Source: Microglena sp. YARC (taxonomy: Eukaryota; Chlorophyta; Chlorophyceae; Chlamydomonadales; Chlamydomonadaceae). Taken from it: DNA of 64,000 nucleotides. Where the stretch lies: NCBI GenBank assembly GCA_022414725.1, contig CM039465.1:26312535-26376534 (forward strand), in the 5' to 3' direction. Below, piece after piece: positions 1 through 10,045 of the stretch. The notes beneath the pieces are model-generated. The model was not told the origin of the DNA. It saw only the letters and a list, made by a program, of their open reading frames with translations, and did not search any database. Made by a program: the position numbers and the translations under genes. The stretch's first letter is position 1, and every line of letters starts with the position of its first letter.

Positions 1-129
1 ACACCCTCATTCAGCCCCCGATTTGCAGCAAGCTCAATACGTACAATAAATCATGGTGATGCACGATATGGCAACTTATTCACGTACTACTTGAACATTG
101 TAGGATGGGGATGCGATCTTTTACTACTA

Positions 130-157
130 CAGTCGGGGACATAAATAATGGGACACC
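130..157 (+). repeat. Tc1/mariner-type terminal repeat, family D
   Basis: The sequence begins TA-CAGTCGGGGACATAAATA and ends in TGGGACACC. It is preceded by a TA dinucleotide, as in IS630/Tc1/mariner ends. It shares the CAGT...AAATAA..TGGGACAC pattern with the ends at 444 and 12077. No opposite end of the same family is visible, so it is a solo end. Confidence 0.5.
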
Positions 158-443
158 TGCCCGTCGACCTTTTAACCCAATGGGTGAGTCTGGGACCGGA
201 CCATGGAGTTTACAAACATCATGTTTCAGGTGCTATGGCTTCAAAAAGAGTCATGCTGTCTGACCGTTTTGATATTTTCAACACTAATTGTTGCGAATAG
301 TCAATCATCGGGCCTCTGCATTTGCAGACAGAACATCTCGAAATACCTAGCTCATCTATATACTTCGGTAAAGAAAGGCTTTTGCAGAATGATATTGTTC
401 CGCTTCCGCATTGTCTTGAGATATCCGGCCTTTCCATGTTGTA
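158..443. other. No recognisable gene
   Basis: Only short overlapping open frames occur here. A 72-residue minus-strand frame (219-437) has a few cysteines but no family signature that I recognise. It is probably transposon-internal or decayed DNA between two mariner ends. Confidence 0.4.
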
Positions 444-473
444 CAGTTGTTCTCAAATAAAGTGGGACACACC
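444..473 (+). repeat. Tc1/mariner-type terminal repeat, family B
   Basis: The end reads CAGTTGTTCTCAAATAAAGT followed by GGGACACACC and is preceded by TA (442-443). The same 30 bp recur at 12077-12106, and the first 17 bp recur in family C at 17706-17737 and 20112-20141. The Fanzor reading frame on the minus strand stops 6 bp inside this end. Confidence 0.65.
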
Positions 474-479
474 TTCTAA

Positions 480-956
480 TCATCCAGACTGCAGATCGTT
501 GCGTTTGGGCAACGTTGGGGGGTGCAGCAGGTTGAAGAGGTTCTCGAAGATATTCCGAGTCGCCTCTGTGGTAAACCGTTCAACCGTCTGTGTCCCCATA
601 TCAGTATCTGGTGTTGGTGGGTTTTTCGAGGAACCTCTCGGCGCGTCTCGGCGAAACGCGAGAGGTATCTCTCTCCCAAAGACTTGGTGGAGTGTAAGCA
701 TCAAGATGTTCCTGGAAGCGTTCACGTCGCGGTCCCAAGTCTTCCCGCAGTGGAGCCTACCGCCGCTCTGTTGGCGTGGCGCTCCGCTTTGACTGCTTTT
801 GCAGTGGAGAATCTTGTGAATCCGCTTGCGTCCTTCCGTACATTCCCAAGTACCGTCTTGCTTCTTACGATGAGTGAGTGCAACCATGTTGCAAAGTCGG
901 GTCTTACAGCAGCTGCATCGTTGAGATGTTCTGAACTCATCGACGTCCTCCTTTAC
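480..956 (-). pseudogene. Fanzor (TnpB-like) nuclease, C-terminal fragment
   Basis: Fanzor proteins are eukaryotic RNA-guided nucleases homologous to transposon TnpB. The minus frame starts inside a mariner end at about 956 and runs to a TGA at 480. It shows the TnpB/Fanzor zinc-finger entry EFRTSQRCSCC, a later Cys pair around ILHC and LHC, and the RuvC-III motif WDRDVNASRNIL with its catalytic Asp. The RuvC-I and RuvC-II parts and the whole N-terminus are missing, cut away at the family A mariner end (952-970), so it cannot be active. Its stop lies 6 bp from a family B terminal repeat; TnpB and Fanzor genes commonly end against the transposon end that carries the guide RNA. What is seen: the zinc-finger and RuvC-III signature. 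What is inferred: a family B mariner once carried it. Confidence 0.72.
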
Positions 957-970
957 TGTTCCGCCGACTG
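952..970 (-). repeat. Tc1/mariner terminal repeat, family A
   Basis: The sequence TTTACTGTTCCGCCGACTG is followed by TA. It is the same end, in the same orientation, as those at about 9755-9778, 10024-10045 and 19988-20011. It truncates the 5' part of the Fanzor fragment. Confidence 0.65.
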
Positions 971-973
971 TAG

Positions 974-1180
974 ATTGGGAAATTCTTTATAATCATCGAA
1001 CTTGCCGACACGTTTGACCGCTATCTGGCAAGCAAAGCGGATGCCGCGTTGGCATGTTGTAACGGCGTTCCTATTTGCTTCATGCGCTACACCGGTCACA
1101 CTACATTCTTGGACTACGAAGAGTTCGAGCGACTGTGCACGCTTATCGAGGAGTGCAGGAAAGCGGGCGGTTGTTCGTAA
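974..1180 (+). pseudogene. Unrecognised coding fragment, 3' end of a gene
   Basis: A frame opens immediately after the mariner end and stays open for 68 codons to a TAA at 1178. Its composition is protein-like, mixing hydrophobic and acidic residues (IIIELADTFDRYLASKADAA, later FLDYEEFERLCTLIEECRK), unlike the shadow frames around it. There is no start codon at the left edge, so the 5' part was lost at the transposon junction. It lies tail-to-tail with the RPB2 pseudogene, 79 bp away, which would fit a compact viral gene layout. I do not recognise a family. Confidence 0.4.
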
Positions 1181-1259
1181 ACATCTGTTGGTGCAACTGC
1201 TCGACATTGATTCGTACGAATTTTACACGGAAAAACTCAAACAACCCAACGCCACTGAG

Positions 1260-4093
1260 CTATAAATAAAATTCATCAGTGGATGTGAGAAGCGCTGCCT
1301 CCACCCCCAATGCTCTGAGTTCGTGATGCATGAGGGTGAACGTGTAAGGTGTTTCAACAGTTGCCTCCTCGTCGGGTCCTTCTGGGTCTTCGCGTGCTGC
1401 GGCCCACCATTCCGCCGGCGTTCCTGACGTGGCATTGACCTTAGTTGAGTGGTGATCGCTGCGCTGCATGAACGCTTCGCGTGTGAACGATGCAAGTCCG
1501 TGTGCGACGAGTGCGTTCTGCTCCATCTCTCCGATGCGCAGCCCTCCGCTCTGTCCCTTGGACTTCGTTGGCTGACGTGTTGTGGCGTCGACTGCTCCTC
1601 GTGCACGCGACTGGTACTTGTCCTCTACCATGTGTTTCAAGCGACCGTAGTAATTCACGCCTACAAAGATGCGTGTTTTCGCCTCTTCTCCGGATCGTCC
1701 GTTGTGCATGAGCATGTTCCCGTGTCCGTTTTCACGCAGACCCAGTTGGGTCAGCGCGGCTCCGATGTTTTCGCCTCCGAATGTGTCGGCGTTCATGCGA
1801 GCTCCTTTGACTGCTCCCTCGCGCGCTAGCACGGCTTCCAGTAGATGAGAGACTGTCCTACGGTTGGGGAATGCATTGGGGTTGATGATGATGTCGGGTA
1901 CGATACCGTCCTCTGCGCAGAACGGCATGTCCACGGCGGGTAGTATCATTCCCACCACCCCTTCTGGCCGTACCGCGAGCTTAGTTTGTCTCCGAGTTCG
2001 GGGCTGCGCATCTGGCGGAGACGTACCTTGCATGCTCTAAGTTGTGGTATGGCGTTGTCTTTTGCTGTGTTCTGATCTATGTTTTGCAAGTGGACGCCGT
2101 CTACATATGTGGGAAGGTCGGATTCTCTGGATTGTAGACGTTGAGATGCGTCCGTGAAGACGTCTTCCTATGCTGCGGTCGATGGTACCTTGACCATTCC
2201 TACAACTGCGTCTCCTTCTCTTAGCATTTTGTTGATCTTTGGCATTCCATGTTCGTCGAGGTTTTTATATTCTTTTGTGGTTGTTTTGGTGGTGGTTGAT
2301 AGGGCGTACCCGCGTGACACTAGCCGCTGTGGGTTCGCAAACACAATTTGGTTTTTTGTTTTTTGAATGTTTGGGTCCTCTGGTTCCTCCTCTGACTCCT
2401 CGTACCGGATGGTGTCGAATACTGTGAGTGCTAGTCGGCCGCGCTGCACGGCGTCTAGATTGATGATGATGGCGTCATCTTGGTTGTATCCTGTGTATGT
2501 GGCGATTGCTACTACGACGTTCTCTCCGTGCGCGAGACGTCCTCCGAAGAGTCTATCTGCGAAACTCGTGCTTACCAGCGGCCTTTGTGCGTGGTGTAGT
2601 AGGAATGTGTTTGTATCGAATCTATCCCTGAGGGAGGTCATGGTCGTGCCTAGCGCTTGTTTAAATTGCGCTAGGCATAGTGAGTTGTACGCCCCGTTGT
2701 TGTGGTTAAGTAGTGGGTAGGTGTTGCTTACCATTGAGAGTGTGCTTCCTGCGTGTATCTCTGCGTGCGTGTATCTGCCTGGGATCGGGTCTCGATTGTT
2801 GACGTCTGCCTCGTTCATTGCCACTAGACATGTAGCTACTTCTTCGACGTCTATCATTTTGATCGCTCCGCTGCGTATCAATTCGGTCCACGACGGATCG
2901 CCGTTGATTGGTACGACCTTTCCTTCCTGTACTCTTCTTAGTGGTCTGCAGCATCTTCCTGCATCTGTGCGGATTGCCACGTTGTTCCTCCACACGTCCC
3001 ATGTGACGCCGAGTGTGTTCATTCTGGTGTCTTCCGTCCTCATTTTTCGTAGTGCATCGACTAGGTCCTTGGGTGTGTCTGTGATCGCTATCCATGTGTC
3101 GTTAAAGTGCACCGCGGTTGCTTGTGGGGATAATGTGCTGTTTGATAGATGTTTCGTGTATTTGTCTATGGTGGGTCTTATGGTTTCTTGTACGACGGGT
3201 TCTGGTATGGCAAGTGATATGGTGACAAGCGTGGCCAGGTGCGTGAGGAGGCCTACGTTGGGTCCGTCCGGTGACTCTACTGGGCAGATGACTCCCCAGT
3301 GCGACGGCCTTAGACAGTGTGTGTCTGCTATCTTGACGTTCCTGTCGACGGGGTTGTTTACTCGTCTCATGTGTGAAATGTATCCTAGATATGAGACTCT
3401 GCTGAGTTCTTGGACGGGCGCGCGTGCATTGTCATCGCCGCGTCGCGATCCTTTGAGTGCTCGTACGAGGGCTTCTCGGATGATTCTTGGTTGGAATATA
3501 TTTTTTAGGTTGGCTTCGTTGACGAGCGTGTGTATATCGTTTGCGACGCGCCATGGTCCGGTGAGGAACTCTTCGTTGAGCGTGCGCAGGGTTGTTGCGA
3601 TTGATAGTAGGTACGCGTCTCTGAAGAGATTGGCTGTGATTGCACCTGAGCACATGAGTCTCTTGTTGGCGTAGTGATCGAGTACCGACATGGGTTCTTT
3701 TCCTAGAGCGGCTCTTACGAGATGTCTCACGACTGCTCCTAGGGCGATTGCTTTGGCCTCGAACGTGCGTCCTACTTTTGGGAAGAGGTCGTCTGTGAGG
3801 ACGCTTTTGAGGTCGAGTTGGGACTTGAATCGTGTGCGTGGTATGAGGAAATCTATGGCTCCTCTCTGGCTGCTTACTCCGGACTTGTGTCCTGCGGCTA
3901 TGGATGCGTGCATGAATGCGACTTCGACCCTGTTTCTCTCTTCTCCTGGATCTTCGTGGAAGATGGTTTTGAGGATGGCGCGATCGCTTTCGATGCCGAG
4001 TGCTCGGAAGAGAGTTGTGACGGGCACGGCTCCTTCGTTGATGTGGGTGACCGTGGCTGTGATTTCACCCACATCATGGAGTCGGCCACTCAT
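1260..4093 (-). pseudogene. RNA polymerase second-largest subunit (RPB2-type), giant-virus-like
   Basis: RPB2 forms one side of the RNA polymerase active cleft. On the minus strand the readable protein starts in the lobe region (VTTLFRALGIESDR) and continues through fork and hybrid-binding segments (HWGVICPVESPDGPNVGLL; TGYNQDDAIIINLDAV). It then shows the catalytic GDKLSSRYGQKG with both conserved lysines (about 1958-1993) and the GHGNMLMHNGRSGE clamp region. Two lesions break it: an in-frame TAG at 2168-2170, and a one-base frameshift in a G-run near 1958-1961. The N-terminal ~200 residues are missing, cut off where a LINE begins at 4094. The four-cysteine zinc ribbon normally found near the RPB2 C-terminus is not visible; that stretch has no cysteine before VETPYTFTLMHHEL. 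The lack of introns and the company of other viral-type genes suggest an NCLDV origin, which is an inference; a decayed cellular copy is the alternative. Confidence 0.85.
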
Positions 4094-4137
4094 ACAGCGA
4101 CCGGGCTCAGCCCCCCCAGACCAAGCAGGTTACGACA

Positions 4138-4580
4138 TGCAATTCAGGATCTCAGGCATCCCTGAAGATCCCAACGAGAACGACAGGCAGCTAGCGGTGG
4201 CTGTAAAGTCTAAGCTCACCCAGGCTTTAGAAGCCAACAACACCTACGCCCAGAAGGAGCAAGACAAGGCAGAGTTTACTATTGTGTCCGCTCGACGCAT
4301 GGGAGGCAAGGTGGATCCCTCACGACCCCGCCTTGCCCTAATCACAGTATCCTCCAGCTTCGATGCTTCCTCCATTGTGAGGAACCGAAGGTTCCTCAAG
4401 GATAGCGGAATAGCAGCTCTGGATTTCTTGTCTCCTGAGGAGCTGAAGCTGCACAAGGAACACCTTCCAGCGTTTCTGGAAGCTAAGAGGGACCCCTCTA
4501 AGTGGGTTTCGTTCAATAGAGGACTCCTGAAGGTGCGGGACAAGGCTCCCCCTTCAGGTGTCTCATCGACTGATGCATGA
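4138..4580 (+). CDS. LINE 1 ORF1-type protein, partial
   Basis: From an ATG at 4138 (MQFRISGIPEDPNEN) the frame encodes about 147 residues to a TGA at 4578-4580. The layout matches ORF1-type RNA-binding proteins of L1-like elements: an RRM-like start, an Arg-rich strand (RRMGGKVDPSRPRLALITV), then a C-terminal region with LKDSGIAALDFLSPEELK. It is probably a nucleic-acid-binding coat protein for the retrotransposon RNA. The 5' part is likely missing, because such proteins usually have an additional N-terminal region. Its stop codon is directly followed, in the same frame, by the endonuclease start of ORF2. Confidence 0.6.
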
Positions 4581-7500
4581 AGTGGACTAAGGTGCCTTGC
4601 ATGGAACATCAGAGGACAACTCAGTGTTCTGAGCAGCTGCGGTGCAGCAATGAAAGTGGTGAGAAAACACGACATTTTATTGTTTTCACACACAGGGGTG
4701 CGTGGCCAGCTAGACACCCCCCACATTCCAGGTTTCAAATGCCTTTCTTGTGCCCCTCGCCCCAAGTTGAGCAAGGATGGGGGGGTCGCTATCTATGTCT
4801 GCACTTGCCTAAATGCTACTTTAGTCCATGAGGCACCTGAATTAGGCATGGCATGGATTCGCATACATGGAACACACATTGGTGTGTGCTATATCCCACA
4901 TGCTAACAGCTCATACTACAAACATGGTGACGACTGCATTAGTATAGAGGACCACTTCCTCACTCTAGGTAAAATCATTGGGAACTTCCAGGAAAAAGGC
5001 AACGTTGTGGTGATGGGTGACTTCAACGCTCGGGTTGGTCTTGGTGTGGACAATGATGATACCGAGTTAGGAGATGAACCAGTATCCCAAACCAGTAGTA
5101 CAGCCCCCAACCAAACCATTCAACCGAGGTGTAGCATGGACACAGCTCCCCCCAATCGATTGGGGGGGGCCCTACTCCAGCTATGTGTAGTAACTGGTCT
5201 TATCATCCTTAACGGTAGAACAGAAGGTGATATGCAAGGTGCACATACCTTCTTTGCAGATGGCATGGACAAGAAATCTGTCATTGATTATGCGCTAGCC
5301 GCCCCTAGTCTTCTCAACACCCCAGGAGTCAAGTTTAGTGTGGCTCCCAAGCATGACTGCCCTCTCAGGCCCGGGGGTGGAAAGTTTGACCACATGCCTA
5401 TCACACTCCACATACCAGATGCTGCCCTTAGGCCTTCTCAAGGTACTATTAGTACACCTGCTGGTGGTAAACCTTCGCCCAAACTGAAATGGAAAGACAA
5501 CTATGTCCAGATGTATGCACACACAATTAAGCGTGATCCAGACGTTAACCGATTACTTGACAATGCACTCCATAGCTCATCTATGGAAGATTCAGAGAAG
5601 GGGATTGCTAGTGCTATTGAACTAGCCATAAGCAAATGCACACCATGTCACAAACCTGTAGCTAAGCGTAAGCACGGGCCCGTGAACGCATGGTATGATG
5701 ATGAATGCAATCGTGCTAGACAGGCAGCAAGCCAAGCAGAACATCAACATGGCTCTAGCTCTGACTTGGCTGGTTCTATGCACAAGGAGTACAAGAGGAT
5801 TCTCAGAAGAAAGAAGAGGAAGTGGCTAGAAACACGCATGGAGAACCTTCATACGAATCTTCGGCATAATCCGAAAAGTTTTTGGAAAGACGTGCGTGAG
5901 CCTAACAAGGCCACTACGGCAGATATCACAATTCATGATTGGACTGATTATTTTGCAGACCTCTTTGATGTGCAAGTAGGTATTGATCCAAGTCTGGATG
6001 CTAGGGACTTTGTCCCTCAAGCTGATGGACCTCAGATAGAGGCCGCACCAACATGGTTATGTCAAGACTTTACCACCCAGGAGGTGTTTTCTGTTCTCCA
6101 ATCCCTACGGAAAAACTCCTCCCCGGGGTAGATGGTATCCCTGCAGAATGGTACAGATTTGCTTCCCATGAGGCCAACTCCCGATTTGTACAAGCTATGA
6201 CTAACCTGTTTAATCTCATCTGGAAGACTTCTTACCCTAGCCAATGGGCTGCAGCTGCCTTGGTACCTGTACCCAAATCCAAAGGCAGTGTGTATGACAA
6301 GGACAACTATCGAGGTCTTGCGGTGAGCAACTCCATAGGAAAGATCTTCTCCCTTTGCATGCTACGTAGACTAGATGATTGGTCAGAAGAATTCAACCTC
6401 AGAGCCGCTGGCCAATATGGATTTAGAAGTGGTAGGGGTACTGCAGATGCATCATTCATTCTTAACCATATTGTAGATAAATATAGAGAAAAGAAAAAAA
6501 ACACTCTTTGTGGCTTTTGTTGATTTCAAGAAGGCTTATGATTGGGTCAACAGAGACTTGCTATGGGATTGCTTAGCAAGGCTAGGAGTCAAGGACCCCT
6601 ATCTCAGTATTCTGAAGTCCATGTATAATCATGTTGTTTTCCAAGTTCGCCTACATGGGGACATTGGATCCTCCTTTCCATCCCTTGTAGGAGTTAAACA
6701 AGGAGACCCCCTATCCCCAATCCTATTCGGTCTGTTCATTGATAGAATTGAATCGTTCCTCCAATCCAAGCTCCCAAATGTAGGGGCTGAGCTTAGGGGA
6801 AAGATTCTGCAACTGTTACTTTATGCTGATGACCTAGCTATAATGGCAGAATCCCCGGCAGATATGCAAGCGATGCTTGACTGCCTGAGAGATTTCTGCG
6901 AGGCTACTAAGATGGCTGTGAATATAAAGAAAACTGAGATTGTCGTTTTCAACAAACAATTCTGTGATGAGGCCCGCATGGATCCTGATTACAAATTTGT
7001 CTATGATGGAGCACAACTTTCTACAAAGTTATCTTTTATCTACTTGGGATCCCTCTTTGTGGATGGTGACTCAAGCAATCGTGCAAAAGCTGCTTTTCTA
7101 GGATGCTCACTAAGGCCCAAAAGGCACACCACATGCTTCGTAGGCGATGCCATACTATGGAGATATACAATATTGATATCTCACCCACCTGTTTGATTCT
7201 CTTGTACAACCTATCCTGAATTTTGGCTGTGAGGTGTGGGCTCCTTCTATTCTGAACAACACACTTATCTCAAATGACCATGCTTGTGAGAAATGGCATA
7301 GAGGTATACTTAAACAAATGTTGGGTGTTTGCCAATCTACTACATCTAATATTATCATGGAAGAGCTGGGTAGAACCCCGTTGTGTTTTGCTTGGCTTAA
7401 ACAAGCTTTGCGCTTCTGGAACAAGACCATACATAAAGAACCTGAGGATCTTATTAGAATGGCTCTTGAGGAATCTTTTGACTCCAACACTGGCTGGGTT

Positions 7501-8148
7501 CATGACTTGCGTTGTGCTCTCCACAAGCTAGGATCCAGTAAAAACATCAACATTTTGGAGGCTGTCGATGTCGAAGGTATTATGTCTGAAGTTTTTGAGT
7601 CATGGAGGTTTAAGTACCCAAGTGACACCAATGCAGTTAGAGACATCCCTGATGAGAGAAGGGTTGGCTTTAAACGCCTCCGATACCAAAAATGGTTCGC
7701 AGCCAACAGCAATGATGAGAATGGCTTGATTCCCTTTACATCCGCCTTACATAAGCAGGATCAGATTCGTTCTATAGCACAGTTTAGAATGGGTTCCCAT
7801 TGGCTGAACACAGAAAGAATGAGGGTGGTGGATAGAGCACACATCCCTCGCTCAATGAGACACTGTCAAATGTGTGGGTTCCAAAAAACTGAGGATGAAA
7901 TGCATATGTTTGAGTGCCCTTTTTATAATGATATTCGCCTCCGCTACCAGAATCTGTTTACAGATATTTATAGGCATGTCCATGAGGATACCGACTTAAC
8001 CGTATGGAATGTGGAATTCTGCGATTCCACATTCAGAACCTTTATGAATGGAAATGGCACTAAGTCTTTTTGGAGCAACCTAGCCGACTATCTTTCTACT
8101 TGTAGAAGAGCAAGACAGGAAGCCCTGGACTGCTTAGTGGCACCGTAA
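4581..8148 (+). pseudogene. LINE 1 ORF2: endonuclease, reverse transcriptase, zinc knuckle
   Basis: Domains in order: an AP-type endonuclease (LRCLAWNIRG at about 4587, VVMGDFNARVG near 5010, SVIDYAL near 5278, FDHMPITLHI near 5386); reverse transcriptase (SSPGVDGIPAEWYRF near 6115, GFRSGRGTADASFI, motif A FVDFKKAYDWVNRD near 6515, GVKQGDPLSPILFGLF near 6690, catalytic LLYADDLAIM near 6820); and a C-terminal knuckle (CQMCGFQKTEDEMHMFEC near 7866). No RNase H is visible. The frame shifts near 6127 (a C/G run), near 6505 (an A run) and near 7110-7190. The usual catalytic Glu motif of the endonuclease (TET/ETH-like) reads SHTGV here. It would copy its own RNA by target-primed reverse transcription if intact. 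Confidence 0.85.
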
Positions 8149-8402
8149 TTTATTATCCCTTTTTTTTCTTCTTGAGACTTCTCATTTGTTAGCTTCTTAC
8201 CTCCGCCACTGTAAGTGGTTGAGATCTGGGTCCTGCTCTAAGGGGTTTTATACCTACGCCACCAAAACGGTGGTTGGGAGTTTGGTTTGTTTGTCCTCGA
8301 CACACCCCTGATGTAATGGGGTTTTTTGCTTTGTGGGTGCTTTTTCTTTTTGTTTAAAGCACAGAGTCTCATACACCCTCGCGGTGTCAAGTAGACTTTA
8401 AC
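8149..8402 (+). other. LINE 1 3' untranslated region
   Basis: This T-rich, non-coding stretch lies between the ORF2 stop and the (TGTAA)n tail. It contains two near repeats of a 'cctccgccactgtaagtgg / cctacgccaccaaaacggtgg' type hairpin, which could be the RNA structure recognised by the element's reverse transcriptase (inference). Confidence 0.5.
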
Positions 8403-8432
8403 ATGTAATGTAATGTAATGTAATGTAATGTA
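8403..8432 (+). repeat. LINE 1 (TGTAA)n 3' tail
   Basis: Five to six tandem TGTAA/TGTAAT units form a microsatellite tail, as made by several LINE clades during target-primed reverse transcription. It fixes the element's orientation and 3' end. Confidence 0.8.
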
Positions 8433-8795
8433 AGTAGGTATCCTTCATATCGTACATATTAGGAATCGGCAGGTCGCCCTCCATGAGCCTCGTGACATGG
8501 AAAGTCAGCACCAGACTGGAACGCCGTAACATGCGGCTCACCACATTGACGAGCTGATCCACATGCCCCTGAACTTACCGAATTCTTCATCGTCAAGACT
8601 CATTGCCTTCTTCAGGGCGCATTTCACGACGCACATCTTTTCCACCGTCTTGTACTCTGGAGGGGGTCTGGCGATGAGACCATTGTCTTCGCATAAACGG
8701 ACAATATTGTCCTTCTTGTCCTTTGAGGAGTATGCTACTTCGGCCAATTTTAGTAGCTCCTTCAATTTTGCGACTGTCGGAGGTTTCGTTGCCAT
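8433..8795 (-). pseudogene. Unrecognised gene fragment with SAP-like N-terminus
   Basis: From an ATG at 8795 the minus frame reads MATKPPTVAKLKELLK, then a lysine-rich helix-extended segment resembling a SAP DNA-binding motif, then LDDEEFGKF. A frameshift near 8560-8570 moves coding into the next frame, which continues with HVDQLVNVVSRMLRRSSLV and EGDLPIPNMYDMKD up to the LINE 1 tail. The second part looks conserved and structured, but I cannot assign it. The 3' part was cut by the LINE. Its position beside RPB2 suggests another viral-type gene. It could also be cargo of the neighbouring mariner, whose transposase ends 30 bp upstream. Confidence 0.4.
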
Positions 8796-8824
8796 CTTAC
8801 ATAATTTGTACATCACAGAACTCT

Positions 8825-9733
8825 TTATACAAACATCACATACGTATTCCATACGTGGTCAAAACAACCCATACTGATTTTATCAGTGAGGTTGCTGAAT
8901 GCTAAGGAAATCATATCAGACACGTGCGTCTTTGTATCGTTTGGTATATAGTTCAATCGACGAAAGTCCTTCTTCACCTTAGCGAAGCACAGCTCAATAG
9001 CATTGAATTCTGGACTGTAAGGAGGAGTGTAACAAATATTTACGGGGCTTCTGAGGACCAAGTTCTTATGGATACTGGCGTTGTCCATTATTACTACTGA
9101 ATTATTGCACAAACTCAATGAGTCAATAAATGCAGCGAAGTCTGTCTTCTTCACAGATCCTTTCTTCACAACGAACTCCTTCCTACCATCTGAAAAAACT
9201 GCCATCAACAAACTATGGTGTACCCACCCACCAGTAGTTTTAACGATAACAGGTTTTCCTACAGGGGAATACCCATAATGTGGCTTGAGACGCTCACTAA
9301 ACCCACATTCGTCAACTCATACTAAAATTTTCCCAGCATTAATTGTATACTTGTATCTACTACAAAATTCAGTGACAAGTGGAACTAAGTCCCCTTTACA
9401 CTGTCCACGGAGTTTGCTCCTTTTTCTTGTGAAACCAATGAGTTTTATGAAACGATACACTGTTTTAGTTGATAATCGTAAATTGTGAGTACTTTTGAAA
9501 AATGCAACAACACCTCTTGCGGTTGTGCATTGAGTTGACAATAAAAACAATTTCAACAAATCTTTGTTCGTCTCAAAAAGTTTGCTTACAAATTCATGTC
9601 GTTTTCGATTTACACCAAAGCGTTTCCACCTCCACAGAGTAGAACGACTGATGTTCGTAAACACAGAAGTTTTTAACACACCCAAGTCAGCGACCATTCT
9701 TAACGCCAATTTTCTAACGGCGATGTCGTACAT
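8825..9733 (-). pseudogene. IS630/Tc1/mariner transposase with one internal stop
   Basis: It would be a DDE transposase. The N-terminal part (9733-9317) carries a helix-turn-helix region (NISRSTLWRWKRFGVNRKR) and a second one with LSTKTVYRFIKLIGFTRKR. The C-terminal part has the second catalytic Asp in VVIMDNASIHK and the third acidic residue in YTPPYSPEFNAIELCFAKVK. The two halves are in the same frame, split only by a TGA at 9314-9316 immediately before VDECGF, the first catalytic Asp. At this position relatives usually have an aromatic or basic residue, so one substitution (Trp or Arg codon to TGA) is enough to explain it. The rest is intact, so the loss is recent or the stop is a sequencing error. 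Confidence 0.85.
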
Positions 9734-9780
9734 TTATTTCCATCTGATATATGTTTCATTTTACTGTTCCGCCGACTGTA
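8825..9780 (-). mobile_element. Tc1/mariner element, family A, with right end only
   Basis: It comprises a transposase on the minus strand plus a terminal repeat (9755-9778, ATTTTACTGTTCCGCCGACTG) followed by TA. No matching end is visible on the left, so the element is truncated or its left end has decayed. Confidence 0.75.
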
Positions 9781-9939
9781 GACCTGACACCGCTGTCCGG
9801 ACTAACCGCTCTAACGAGCCTTAAAGTCTATTTCAACATACAGTAATTATGTAACATAATTCCCTTGTCCGAGTGTACATGTTCAAAGTAGCCTGAAAAG
9901 TCAAACTGGTGTATAGGTTTTTTTTTACAGGGAGACACC
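9781..9939. other. Spacer between two mariner ends
   Basis: AT-rich with a short T-run. No coding potential was recognised. Confidence 0.4.
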
Positions 9940-10045
9940 GGGGTTTTTAACACACCCAAGTCATTCTTAACGCCAATTTTCTAACGGCGATGTTGTACAT
10001 TTATTTCCATCTGATATTTGTTTCGTTTTACTGCTCCGCCGACTG
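9940..10045 (-). mobile_element. Solo mariner end, family A
   Basis: About 105 bp repeat the region around the family A transposase start (about 9670-9778), including the first codons and the terminal repeat ending CCGCCGACTG-TA. It sits in the same orientation as the complete copy 260 bp to the left and truncates the amidoligase-like gene to its right. Confidence 0.7.

Larger units (their letters stand above)
4094..8432 (+). mobile_element. Non-LTR retrotransposon (LINE 1), 5'-truncated
   Basis: The element holds ORF1, an ORF2 with AP-type endonuclease, reverse transcriptase and C-terminal zinc knuckle, a 3' UTR, and a (TGTAA)n tail at about 8403-8432. The left edge is placed where minus-strand RPB2 coding stops. 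It is inserted into, or beside, viral-type genes and separates RPB2 from the fragment at 8433-8795. No clear target-site duplication was found. The ORF2 frame is broken at least three times, so this copy is inactive. Confidence 0.85.

Noticed and set aside
2721..3674. 317-codon plus-strand frame
   Set aside because: It is antisense to the RPB2 coding region, which has clear conserved motifs on the other strand.
3690..4137. Upstream extension of the LINE 1 ORF1 frame
   Set aside because: This part is antisense RPB2 sequence read through the junction at about 4094; ORF1 similarity begins near the ATG at 4138.
5637..6131. Host gene spanning the end of the first ORF2 frame
   Set aside because: The frame continues after a one-base shift into reverse transcriptase motifs, so it belongs to LINE 1.
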